Positions 1-5,085 are shown, numbered from the stretch's first letter. The stretch is DNA of 5,085 bases from Thiotrichales bacterium (GCA_024763135.1 JANTGD010000280.1:1-5085), one strand, 5' to 3'. The notes: generated by a model from the letters alone, not told the origin. Numbers and translations are program-made.

Positions 1-45
1 AGTTTGCCGGTATTCCTTAACTCCGGCTTCGTATTTCTTTGCCAT
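1..45 (-). CDS. cbbL: RuBisCO large subunit, form I, N-terminal fragment (partial, runs off left edge)
   Basis: This is the beginning of a minus-strand gene whose remainder lies outside the window. The ATG is the complement of bases 43-45, and the 15 visible residues read MAKKYEAGVKEYRQT. The AGVKEYR stretch after a short MAK start is the hallmark N-terminus of form I ribulose-1,5-bisphosphate carboxylase/oxygenase large subunits and looks most like form IA of proteobacterial autotrophs. Form IC and plant/cyanobacterial form IB start differently. An AAGGAG Shine-Dalgarno sequence sits on the minus strand at 53-58, seven bases before the ATG, which supports the start. The enzyme carboxylates ribulose bisphosphate in the Calvin-Benson-Bassham cycle, in the cytosol or a carboxysome. 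The divergently oriented cbbR next door is the classic arrangement for cbb operons. Only 15 residues are seen, so the form IA subtype is less certain than the family. Confidence 0.85.
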   Translation of the reverse strand, partial: MAKKYEAGVKEYRQT

Positions 46-132
46 CAATCTTCTCCTTACAGAAGTCGCTGTCGGATTTGGAAGTCTGGCGCTGATGACC
101 AGATGGAGCGGCACTATAGGGAAGAGTTGCTA

Positions 133-155
133 TGAACTGAAGTAAATATTTCTGA
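133..155. promoter_or_regulatory. Candidate CbbR contact array: three TNA triplets at 10-bp spacing
   Basis: TGA (133-135), TAA (143-145) and TGA (153-155) are each separated by seven bases, giving two overlapping TNA-N7-TNA units. TNA-N7-TNA is the published consensus for CbbR binding in several autotrophs. The array lies in the cbbL/cbbR divergent region, between the two possible cbbL start points and the inverted repeat at 173-199. TNA triplets are common in AT-rich DNA, so chance is possible. The exact phasing and the location make it a reasonable candidate. Confidence 0.4.
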
Positions 156-156
156 T

Positions 157-184
157 AGTATATATAAAATAAAGTTTATCTTAA
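157..184 (-). promoter_or_regulatory. Candidate cbbL promoter (minus strand)
   Basis: Read on the minus strand, TTAAGA (179-184) and TATACT (157-162) are separated by 16 bp and resemble -35 and -10 elements, with a better -10 than -35. Transcription would begin near base 150 and leave a leader of about 105 nt before cbbL. A poor -35 box is usual for promoters that need a LysR activator. A second -10-like hexamer, TATAGT on the minus strand at 113-118, would start transcription near base 106 and is an alternative. The sequence alone does not choose between them. Confidence 0.35.
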
Positions 185-199
185 TAAGCTACATAAACT
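173..199. promoter_or_regulatory. Inverted repeat in cbbL-cbbR intergenic region, probable CbbR operator
   Basis: AGTTTAT (173-179) and ATAAACT (193-199) form a perfect 7-bp inverted repeat with a 13-bp spacer. A second, nested dyad is TTAT (176-179) with ATAA (184-187). The repeat ends 11 bp before the cbbR start codon and overlaps the -35 region proposed for cbbL. That placement would let a CbbR dimer activate cbbL while limiting its own gene, the usual LysR autoregulation. The perfect symmetry is seen directly. The binding protein is inferred from the neighbouring genes. Confidence 0.5.
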
Positions 200-210
200 G
201 GACCTAATCA

Positions 211-1176
211 ATGAACCTACGCCAAGTAACACTGCATCAACTCCGGCTTTTCAACAGCTTAGGCAATCATCTGTCCTATACGAAAGCGGCTGAAGAGCTA
301 CACCTCACACAACCGGCGGTTTCTATCCAAATCAAGAGACTCGAGGAGAGCCTCGGGACGCCCCTAATAGAAAAAGTGGGTAAGCGCTTGTTCCTTACAG
401 AGCCGGGCAACAAGCTTTTTGACGCGTCGTCAGATGTTTTGGATCGGTTGAAGGTCCTCAATGACGATATCGCGGGTATGGCCGCTGGGGTAAAAGGGCC
501 GCTGAAGGTGGCTGCCATTACCACAGCTAAATATTTTATGCCCCATCTAATGGGTAGTTTTCTGCGAAATTATCCCGAAGTGGAACCCAGCCTGACAATT
601 ACCAATCAAGCGAAAATAGTGCAGCGTCTGGAAGAAAACCTCGATGATCTGGTGGTTATGGGTACGGTGCCTGACGGGCTGGAACTCGAAGCGAAGTTTT
701 TTCTCGAAAATCCACTGGTAGTCGTTGCGCCTCCGAGTCACCCGTTGGTGGGGCAAAAAAATATTCCACTCGAGCGTATCGCGACTGAGCGGTTTATTTC
801 CCGGGAAATCGGCTCGGGTACGCGAGCCGCCAGAGCTAAGCTTTTTGCTGAACATGGTCTTGAAGCCCAAACCTACATGGAGCTTGGGAGTAGTGAAGCG
901 ATTAAACAAGCGGTTATGGCGGGGATGGGGATATCGGTTTTATCACGCCACAACCTTGGGATAGAAACCAAAGCAGGTCTACTTGCAGAATTAGACGTTG
1001 CACACTTTCCACTCATGCGCAGATGGTATGTGGTGCACTTAAAAGGTAAGAAATTGACGAATACCGTTAAGATATTCATGAATCTCTTGCTTGAAGACGG
1101 CGCCAGTATTTGGCATCAGCAGGAACCAACCAATCGGATTACCTGCCGAAAAACGGCGTTAAAAAAGCGTAATTAG
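211..1176 (+). CDS. cbbR: CbbR-type LysR family transcriptional regulator, divergent from cbbL
   Basis: A 321-residue LysR-type regulator expected to bind cytosolic DNA and activate the cbb (RuBisCO/Calvin cycle) operon in response to metabolites. The N-terminal winged helix-turn-helix covers roughly residues 7-66, with the HTH at about 21-40 (FTKAAEEL-like YTKAAEEL, then LTQPAVSIQIKRLE as recognition helix). A linker helix leads to the effector-binding domain at about 97-295. ITTAKY (103-108) at the start of that domain and IGSGTR (200-205) are typical of CbbR proteins. The length fits the family's usual 300-330 residues, with a short basic tail after about residue 300. Only a weak GGA lies 8 bases before the ATG, but the domain starts immediately after it and no better start is seen. 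It is transcribed divergently from cbbL across a 165-bp control region, the standard cbbR position. It is paralogous to the next gene. LysR family and CbbR subgroup are well supported; the exact targets are inferred. Confidence 0.92.
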   Translation: MNLRQVTLHQLRLFNSLGNHLSYTKAAEELHLTQPAVSIQIKRLEESLGTPLIEKVGKRLFLTEPGNKLFDASSDVLDRLKVLNDDIAGMAAGVKGPLKVAAITTAKYFMPHLMGSFLRNYPEVEPSLTITNQAKIVQRLEENLDDLVVMGTVPDGLELEAKFFLENPLVVVAPPSHPLVGQKNIPLERIATERFISREIGSGTRAARAKLFAEHGLEAQTYMELGSSEAIKQAVMAGMGISVLSRHNLGIETKAGLLAELDVAHFPLMRRWYVVHLKGKKLTNTVKIFMNLLLEDGASIWHQQEPTNRITCRKTALKKRN

Positions 1177-1570
1177 TTCAGACACAGGAAAGTGACGGAC
1201 AGGGCAAATAGCAGTGAAAAAGTGCAATGCACAGGGAGTAAAAAGCTATTTTATGTCGCTTTTCATAACGCAGAAATTAGCCCGACGGTGCGTGTATCGG
1301 CGGGTGGTAAAAAAATGCAATGAACCGGATGTTGTCGGCATAAATAATTCCGGCCAGCGTACTGGTTTTTATCCATAGAATAAGTGTAAGAATGAATTCT
1401 GAGTTTAAAACAGATTTATAGTAAGGCGCGTGTAATGCTTGGAAGCTGTGATTTTTCAAGCGACCATGAGGGTCACAAAAAAGTGGCTAACGTCCGATAT
1501 CTGTTAGCAAGGCGATTAGTAGAGTTGCCGGTTTTTTTAACTTTTCCAACTAGAATTTGGATCATACGTA
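1177..1570. other. Non-coding interval between the two cbbR genes
   Basis: This 394-bp gap shows no credible gene. It contains short dyads: GTGCA-a-TGCAC (1222-1232), TTATG-N8-CATAA (1251-1268), a GCTTG/CAAGC hairpin (1437-1461) and GACC/GGTC (1462-1474). One TAA-N7-TTA unit at 1406-1418 matches the CbbR TNA-N7-TNA pattern but stands alone. TAGAAT at 1551-1556 could be a -10 for the downstream gene, but no acceptable -35 lies 16-18 bp upstream, and it would leave almost no leader. The gap is long enough for the second regulator to have its own promoter, so the two cbbR genes need not form an operon. Confidence 0.5.
1354..1370 (+). terminator. Weak terminator-like hairpin downstream of first cbbR
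   Basis: CCAG (1354-1357), loop CGTA and CTGG (1362-1365) form a 4-bp stem, extendable by two G-U pairs, followed by five Ts (1366-1370). It lies about 180 bp after the stop codon of the first cbbR. The stem is short, so it is at best a weak intrinsic terminator. Confidence 0.25.
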
Positions 1571-2599
1571 ATGCCCGAAAATTCCGCAATTCAGCGCAAT
1601 TCCCCCAGCCCTCCCGGACAATTGCTACGGCACGCAACGTTCCGGCAGCTTCAGGTTTTCGAAGCGGTATACCGACTAGGTTCCTTCACCAAAGCAGCTG
1701 AAGAGCTTTTCCTCACCCAGCCAACGGCTTCAACGCAAATTAAGAAGTTAACCGAAGCTGCCGGAATATCCTTGTTCGAACAGGTGGGCAGGAATGTCAA
1801 ACCAACCGAAGCAGGTACTCACCTTTATCAAGCCTGTCGACAGGTTTTTAGTGCGCTCAATCATCTGGAGGTTCAGTTCGATGAACTCAAAGGATTGAAA
1901 CGGGGCAGACTGCGCTTGGCCGTCATTACCACGGCCAAATACTTAACCCCTGAAATGCTTGGCGATTTCAGCGTGTTATATCCCGACATTGAGTTATCGC
2001 TCAAAGTCACGAACAGGGATCGGGTCATCGAACGTATGTCGGCCGATGAGGATGATCTGTATATTCTGAGTCAGGCGCCGGATAATGAAATCGAAGCTGA
2101 AATCTACCCTTTTGCCCCGAATCCGTTGGTGGTCATGGCGCCGAAACATCATGCGTTGGTTGGTAGAAAGCACATCCCTTTCGAGGAAATCGCAAAAGAG
2201 CCGTTTATTATTCGCGAACCGGGTTCCGGTATTCGAGATGCGACGCAGCGCGTTTTTAAGGATGCCGGCTTCAAACCTAAAATTCGCATGGAAATCGGCA
2301 GTAATGAAGCGATTAAACATGCGGTCGTAGGTGGATTAGGGCTGTCAATCTTATCGTTGCACTCCTTAGCGCTCGAGGGGAGCGAAGGCCCGTTGACTGT
2401 TTTGGATGTGGAAGGCTTTCCAATTTGGCGCCAGTGGTACTTAATGCATCGAAAAAACAGGGAGTTATCTTTCGTTGCGAAAGCATTCCTACGTTTTGCT
2501 ATTCAATACGAGATTAAGATTCGAGAACGGATGCTACGCACCTGGCCAGGTCTTAAGCTCACTGAGGAGCATGAACCGTCTGTCGCGATTCAGCGTTAA
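1571..2599 (+). CDS. cbbR: Second CbbR-type LysR family transcriptional regulator
   Basis: A 342-residue LysR-type regulator closely related to the upstream CbbR; aligned by eye from TFRQLQVF to FLRFAI, nearly half the positions agree without notable gaps. The winged HTH covers about residues 23-82 (FTKAAEELFLTQPTASTQIK at 39-58). The effector domain begins near 113 with ITTAKY (119-124) and contains EPGSGIR (216-222). Compared with its paralogue it has about 16 extra N-terminal residues rich in Pro, Ser and Asn, and a longer C-terminal tail (about 311-342, charged). There is no clear ribosome binding site at the ATG; GGA lies 9 bases upstream. A TTG at 1622 (residue 18) is an alternative start that would give a more typical N-terminus. 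Recognition helices differ modestly between the two regulators (SIQIKRLE versus STQIKKLT), so overlapping but distinct operators are plausible. It points toward the SulP gene 690 bp downstream, making it a candidate regulator of inorganic carbon uptake. CbbR subgroup is well supported; the target assignment is inference. Confidence 0.88.
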   Translation: MPENSAIQRNSPSPPGQLLRHATFRQLQVFEAVYRLGSFTKAAEELFLTQPTASTQIKKLTEAAGISLFEQVGRNVKPTEAGTHLYQACRQVFSALNHLEVQFDELKGLKRGRLRLAVITTAKYLTPEMLGDFSVLYPDIELSLKVTNRDRVIERMSADEDDLYILSQAPDNEIEAEIYPFAPNPLVVMAPKHHALVGRKHIPFEEIAKEPFIIREPGSGIRDATQRVFKDAGFKPKIRMEIGSNEAIKHAVVGGLGLSILSLHSLALEGSEGPLTVLDVEGFPIWRQWYLMHRKNRELSFVAKAFLRFAIQYEIKIRERMLRTWPGLKLTEEHEPSVAIQR

Positions 2600-2670
2600 G
2601 GAAGCTCTGATTCATTACTGGCGCGAGCAGATTGTGGTGAAAAATCGTCCAGTTCAAGGCTCGGATCGCA

Positions 2671-2804
2671 GGTAATAGCTGGCCCTTCGGGAGACCCGCA
2701 AATGGCCCAATACCGCGTTGCATTGCTTGGAAAGGACCGGGCCATTCCCGGCGCAGTGCACCTTTTCTTGGGCCATTTGCGGGTCTCTGGGCCTTACCTT
2801 TTTT
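2671..2804. repeat. Large foldback: perfect 20-bp inverted repeat with outer stems and trailing T-run
   Basis: Bases 2691-2710 (GAGACCCGCAAATGGCCCAA) are an exact reverse complement of 2768-2787. Outside them GGCCC (2681-2685) pairs with GGGCC (2789-2793), and GGTAA (2671-2675) with TTACC (2794-2798). The left arm carries 5-nt bulges (TAGCT, TTCGG) where the right has none or one base. The loop holds its own perfect hairpin, CCGGG-CCATT-CCCGG (2737-2751). Six Ts follow at 2799-2804, so RNA made from the plus strand would fold like a giant intrinsic terminator for the upstream cbbR. No direct repeat flanks it that would mark transposition. It is therefore called a repeat of unknown class rather than a mobile element; an old miniature element is possible. 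Confidence 0.7.
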
Positions 2805-2811
2805 CCCGCAT

Positions 2812-2835
2812 GGCCCACTAGGAGTGGGCTATTTT
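2812..2835 (+). terminator. Hairpin with short T-run, possible intrinsic terminator
   Basis: GCCCACT (2813-2819), loop AGG and AGTGGGC (2823-2829) form a perfect 7-bp stem, extendable by one G-U pair, followed by TATTTT (2830-2835). It lies about 210 bp after the second cbbR stop codon. Its left arm, CCCGCATGGCCCA (2805-2817), is a two-base-shorter direct copy of the arm at 2695-2709, so it may equally be a decayed part of the adjacent foldback repeat. Confidence 0.4.
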
Positions 2836-2880
2836 GGACTACCTCAGTTAGCCCTTTATGGGGCAAGGGGGATTGAGTCC
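2836..2880. repeat. Nested hairpin following the foldback
   Basis: GGACT (2836-2840) is the reverse complement of AGTCC (2876-2880). Inside it GCCC (2851-2854) pairs with GGGC (2861-2864) around a TTTATG loop, and CCTC can face GGGG between them. The stems are short, but this is a third consecutive fold in the same interval. Confidence 0.35.
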
Positions 2881-2946
2881 TATCGGATTCACTGCCTGAT
2901 CGAGTAGAAAAATCTATAGAAAAGATCCGGTTTAGAGGAGGTCTAA

Positions 2947-3084
2947 CAGGCTGTTGAAAAACTCTCAGGTGAGTGCGAGACAAGGTAAAATCTGGAGAAA
3001 AAGCGCAGTTTACACGCAGTAAATGAGCATTTTGAGCCACAATTAACGCTGGATCGTGCCAGCTGAGGGTTTTTCAACAACCTG
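2947..3084. mobile_element. MITE-like element, 138 bp, with CTAA target site duplication
   Basis: The two ends, 2947-2970 (CAGGCTGTTGAAAAACTCTC and four more bases) and 3061-3084 on the opposite strand, form terminal inverted repeats of about 24 bp with three mismatches. The outer core TGTTGAAAAAC is shared except for one T/C difference just before it. The element is bracketed by direct repeats CTAA at 2943-2946 and 3085-3088, the signature of a 4-bp staggered insertion. It has no transposase or other convincing coding sequence, so it would need a transposase in trans. The interior holds a small TTTAC/GTAAA dyad (3009-3023). CTAA fits the YTAR targets of IS5-subgroup transposases, and GTTGAAAAAC ends are familiar from insertion sequences in proteobacteria, but the parent family is inferred. 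The element sits just upstream of the transporter promoter region. Confidence 0.75.
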
Positions 3085-3107
3085 CTAAGTTGATCGGGTA
3101 GTGCTTG

Positions 3108-3136
3108 CTGACATAAATATAAAAGGGATATATCGT
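3108..3136 (+). promoter_or_regulatory. Alternative sigma-70-like promoter upstream of SulP gene
   Basis: CTGACA (3108-3113, five of six to TTGACA) and TATCGT (3131-3136, four of six to TATAAT) are separated by 17 bp, in an AT-rich tract that begins 24 bp after the right end of the MITE-like element. Transcription would start near 3143 and give a 145-nt leader. It would overlap the proposed LysR box, which would then act as a repressor site. It competes with the promoter proposed at 3206-3211. Confidence 0.3.
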
Positions 3137-3144
3137 ATAAACTC

Positions 3145-3160
3145 ATTGAAGATCATCAAT
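3145..3160. promoter_or_regulatory. Candidate LysR/CbbR box upstream of SulP transporter
   Basis: ATTGAAGATCATCAAT is a 16-bp near-palindrome (14 of 16 positions symmetric, centred on GATC) that contains the LysR-type T-N11-A spacing (T3146, A3158). An overlapping TCA-N7-TCA (3143-3155) fits the CbbR TNA-N7-TNA pattern. Its centre is about 65 bp upstream of the start point expected from CATAAT at 3206-3211, the position where LysR recognition sites usually lie. The dyad is seen; CbbR binding is inferred from the locus. Confidence 0.45.
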
Positions 3161-3205
3161 CCCTGTTATTCCGAATTTCAATAAGATTTTTGTTCCTGCC
3201 TACCT

Positions 3206-3211
3206 CATAAT
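3206..3211 (+). promoter_or_regulatory. Candidate -10 element for SulP gene
   Basis: CATAAT matches the sigma-70 -10 consensus in five of six positions. No good -35 box lies 16-18 bp upstream, as expected for an activator-dependent promoter. Transcription would begin near 3218, giving a leader of about 70 nt and placing the dyad at 3145-3160 near -65. Confidence 0.35.
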
Positions 3212-3288
3212 CTCCGATCGCTGTGCGCATTACGTGAGCGCTCCGGCATGCCTGAAGCGAAATGGTTACAACGAACGGGGATTACGCT

Positions 3289-4974
3289 ATGCAAATATTC
3301 AACGAAATCAGTTTTCGCAATCTCCGGGGGGATGTGTTTGGGGGTATCACCGCTGCGGTGATCGCTTTGCCCATGGCGCTAGCCTTTGGTGTCGCCTCGG
3401 GCGCCGGCGCGGAAGCCGGGATGTATGGGGCGATTTTGGTCGGTCTTTTTGCGGCCTTATTTGGGGGATCACCCACCCTGATTTCAGAACCTACCGGTCC
3501 CATGACCGTTGTGTTTACCGCGGTACTGGCCAATCTGATCGCCTCCGACACAGAGCAGGGTATGGCCATGGCGTTTACGGTCGTGGTCATGGCGGGGATG
3601 TTCCAGATACTGTTTGGTGCATTGAAGCTGGGCAAGTACGTGACGCTTATGCCGTACTCTGTGATTTCCGGATTCATGTCGGGTATCGGTATTATTCTGA
3701 TCATTCTGCAGATCGGCCCTTTTTTGGGGCAGGCGGCTCCCCCTGGCGGTGTGTTTGGAACACTCAAAGCGATTCCTGCCTGGCTGAGTCAGATTCATTG
3801 GGCCGAAACGGCCTTAGCCCTACTGACCGTTTCTATCTTGATTGCTTCGCCCAAGCAATTGAAGAAGTACATCCCACCTCAACTGGCAGCCTTGCTGATT
3901 GGCACAGTACTGTCTCTGTGGCTGTTAGGGTTAGATGATCTGCGTAGGATCGGTGAGATACCCAAAGGCCTGCCGTCTTTTCAATTACCGGTGTTTTCCG
4001 CCGAGCATTGGCAGAAGATGATTATCGATGCAATGGTGCTGGGGATGCTGGGCTGCATCGATGCCTTGCTGACCTCCGTGATTGCCGACAGCATGACGGG
4101 TAAACAGCACAATTCCGATAAGGAACTCGTGGGTCAAGGGATTGGTAATATCATGTCTGGTCTCTTTGGTGGTCTTCCCGGTGCAGGTGCAACTATGGGT
4201 ACCGTGGTGAGTATTCAGGCCGGTGCCATGACGGCGCTGTCCGGTCTGGTTCGTGCGGGGCTTTTATTGATCGTGTTGCTGTGGGCGGCCGATTTAACGG
4301 CGGTGATTCCATTGGCTGTTTTGGCTGGGATCGCTTTTAAGGTTGGTGTAGATATTATTGACTGGGGGTTTTTGCGACGAGCACATTTGTTATCGGCTAA
4401 AGGCGCTCTCATTACCTACGGAGTGATTGGGTTGACCGTGTTCGTTGATCTGATTGTCGCGGTGGGTCTAGGCCTGTTCGTTGCGAATATTATGACCATC
4501 AACAAACTATCGAAACTTCAGGCCGCCGACGTCAACCTGATTACGGATCCAGAAAAAACCGACATTCAGCTCAGTGACTACGAAAAAGAACTGCTCTCAG
4601 AAGCAAAGGGGAAAGTTGCACTGTTGCACTTGCGTGGCGCGCTGATTTTTGGCGCCTCCCGACAAATCTCGCAGATGAGTACCAATACGGATTGCTGCCA
4701 GGAGTTGATCTTAGATATGAGTGAGGTCTCCAATTTGGGTGTTTCAACCGCACTCGCAGTGGAAAAGGTCATCCGCGCCATGACTGACGCGGGGACTGAT
4801 GTCTTTATCGTCGGCCTTCAGGGGCAGCCAAAAGAGCGCCTGGAAAAGCTGGGCGCCTTGCAAGTGCTCCCCAAAGACAGCCTTTACTCCGATCGTCAGA
4901 TCGCCATCGAACGTGCAGTTTTCAATACCCGAAAAGGGAATGACGCCGCATTGCAGGAGGGCGCCTCTTACTAA
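3289..4974 (+). CDS. SulP-family anion transporter with STAS domain, probable BicA-like bicarbonate transporter
   Basis: A 561-residue inner-membrane transporter. The N-terminal membrane domain (about residues 15-405) has the SulP repeats, including PMALAFGVASGAG (28-40) and SEPTGPMTVV (66-75). The densest match is IDALLTSVIADSMTG (257-271), followed by ELVGQGIGN and GLFGGLPGAGATMGTVV (291-307). A cytoplasmic STAS domain covers about 440-550. From memory, cyanobacterial BicA binds Na+ and bicarbonate through Thr69, Asp258, Thr262 and the Gly300-Thr302 loop; here the same residues occur at the same numbers when translation starts at 3289. That supports Na+-dependent bicarbonate uptake rather than sulfate, as does the cbb locus. 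SulP proteins near cbb genes are known inorganic-carbon transporters in sulfur-oxidising chemolithoautotrophs. The 3289 start has GGGGA at 3277-3281, seven bases upstream; an in-frame ATG at 3262 (nine more residues) has a poorer site. In the STAS segment the usual Asp/Ser phosphorylation-type motif reads NLGVST (482-487). Sulfate or another anion remains possible. Confidence 0.9.
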   Translation: MQIFNEISFRNLRGDVFGGITAAVIALPMALAFGVASGAGAEAGMYGAILVGLFAALFGGSPTLISEPTGPMTVVFTAVLANLIASDTEQGMAMAFTVVVMAGMFQILFGALKLGKYVTLMPYSVISGFMSGIGIILIILQIGPFLGQAAPPGGVFGTLKAIPAWLSQIHWAETALALLTVSILIASPKQLKKYIPPQLAALLIGTVLSLWLLGLDDLRRIGEIPKGLPSFQLPVFSAEHWQKMIIDAMVLGMLGCIDALLTSVIADSMTGKQHNSDKELVGQGIGNIMSGLFGGLPGAGATMGTVVSIQAGAMTALSGLVRAGLLLIVLLWAADLTAVIPLAVLAGIAFKVGVDIIDWGFLRRAHLLSAKGALITYGVIGLTVFVDLIVAVGLGLFVANIMTINKLSKLQAADVNLITDPEKTDIQLSDYEKELLSEAKGKVALLHLRGALIFGASRQISQMSTNTDCCQELILDMSEVSNLGVSTALAVEKVIRAMTDAGTDVFIVGLQGQPKERLEKLGALQVLPKDSLYSDRQIAIERAVFNTRKGNDAALQEGASY

Positions 4975-4997
4975 CTCAAGTTTCGGACTTCGTAGCC

Positions 4998-5085
4998 CCC
5001 TCTCCCCCAGGGAGAGGGTTGGGGTGAGGGGATTTTAAGCCTGAATGCTTTGATTGAATGCATTCCCTCATCCTGTCCTTCTCCC
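4998..5085. repeat. GC-rich intergenic inverted repeat downstream of SulP gene, cut by window end
   Basis: CCCTCTCCC (4998-5006) and GGGAGAGGG (5010-5018) form a perfect 9-bp hairpin with a CCA loop, 24 bp after the transporter stop codon. The longer block 5010-5030 is then an imperfect inverted repeat of 5065-5085 (16 of 21 positions), so the unit probably continues past the edge. Between the arms are GAATGC (5043-5048) and the 10-bp palindrome GAATGCATTC (5056-5065). CCCTCTCCC/GGGAGAGGG with GGGGTGAGGGG resembles a dispersed intergenic repeat common in Gammaproteobacteria. The first hairpin could stop or stabilise the transporter transcript, but there is no strong T-run (only TTTT at 5033-5036). 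Confidence 0.6.

Noticed and set aside
547..909. Minus-strand frame of 120 codons within the first cbbR, and a similar one at 1994-2320 in the second
   Set aside because: Both are antisense shadows at the same place in two paralogous genes; they arise from shared coding sequence and have no features of their own.
1282..1306. Hairpin CCCGACG/CGGCGGG as a terminator after the first cbbR
   Set aside because: It has an internal mismatch and is followed by As, not Ts, on the plus strand; on the minus strand the T-run precedes the stem.
2654..3040. Minus-strand reading frame of 128 codons across the foldback and MITE-like element
   Set aside because: It runs through the inverted repeats and into the mobile element, with no recognisable domain; a chance open frame in repeat DNA.
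3262..3288. Earlier ATG at 3262 as start of the SulP gene
   Set aside because: It would add nine residues lacking family resemblance and has a weaker ribosome binding site than GGGGA before 3289. It remains possible.
2600..3288. CRISPR array or tRNA gene in the long non-coding interval
   Set aside because: The repeats are inverted and irregularly spaced rather than regular direct repeats, and no cloverleaf with a T-loop GTTCRA-type motif was found.
3234..3938. Plus-strand reading frame of 234 codons overlapping the start of the transporter
   Set aside because: It is a frame-shadow of the SulP gene; its translation shows no family features, while the overlapping frame has clear SulP motifs.

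Overview
The window reads as a carbon-fixation regulatory and inorganic-carbon-uptake locus from an autotrophic, Gammaproteobacteria-like bacterium. The clues are the first 15 residues of a form I (most like form IA) RuBisCO large subunit on the minus strand at the left edge, a divergent CbbR-type LysR regulator, a second CbbR-type regulator behind it, and a SulP-family transporter whose pore motifs look like the bicarbonate transporter BicA. Sulfur- or hydrogen-oxidising chemolithoautotrophs are known to carry such combinations, but the sequence does not fix the genus.

Layout. Bases 1-45 (minus) are the start of cbbL. Bases 46-210 are the divergent cbbL/cbbR control region, with a perfect 7-bp inverted repeat and a row of 10-bp-phased TNA triplets. 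Bases 211-1176 (plus) are the first CbbR. Bases 1177-1570 are a non-coding gap with only weak signals. Bases 1571-2599 (plus) are a second, paralogous CbbR. Bases 2600-3288 are a 689-bp non-coding interval with unusual structure: a large foldback with a perfect 20-bp stem followed by six Ts, two smaller hairpins, a 138-bp MITE-like element with 24-bp imperfect terminal inverted repeats and a CTAA target duplication, and then a probable LysR-responsive promoter. Bases 3289-4974 (plus) encode the SulP transporter with its STAS domain. A GC-rich inverted repeat fills the right edge and is cut by the window end.

How the parts may work together (inference). The two CbbR proteins would sense the metabolic or inorganic-carbon state. 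One or both would activate cbbL and probably the SulP gene, coupling bicarbonate import to CO2 fixation. The dyad with a T-N11-A spacing at 3145-3160 lies about 65 bp upstream of the start point predicted from CATAAT at 3206-3211, the usual place for a LysR recognition site. No new enzyme system, CRISPR array, tRNA or rRNA is seen. The main points of interest are the duplicated CbbR, the transporter's BicA-like ion site, and the repeat-rich DNA in front of the transporter.
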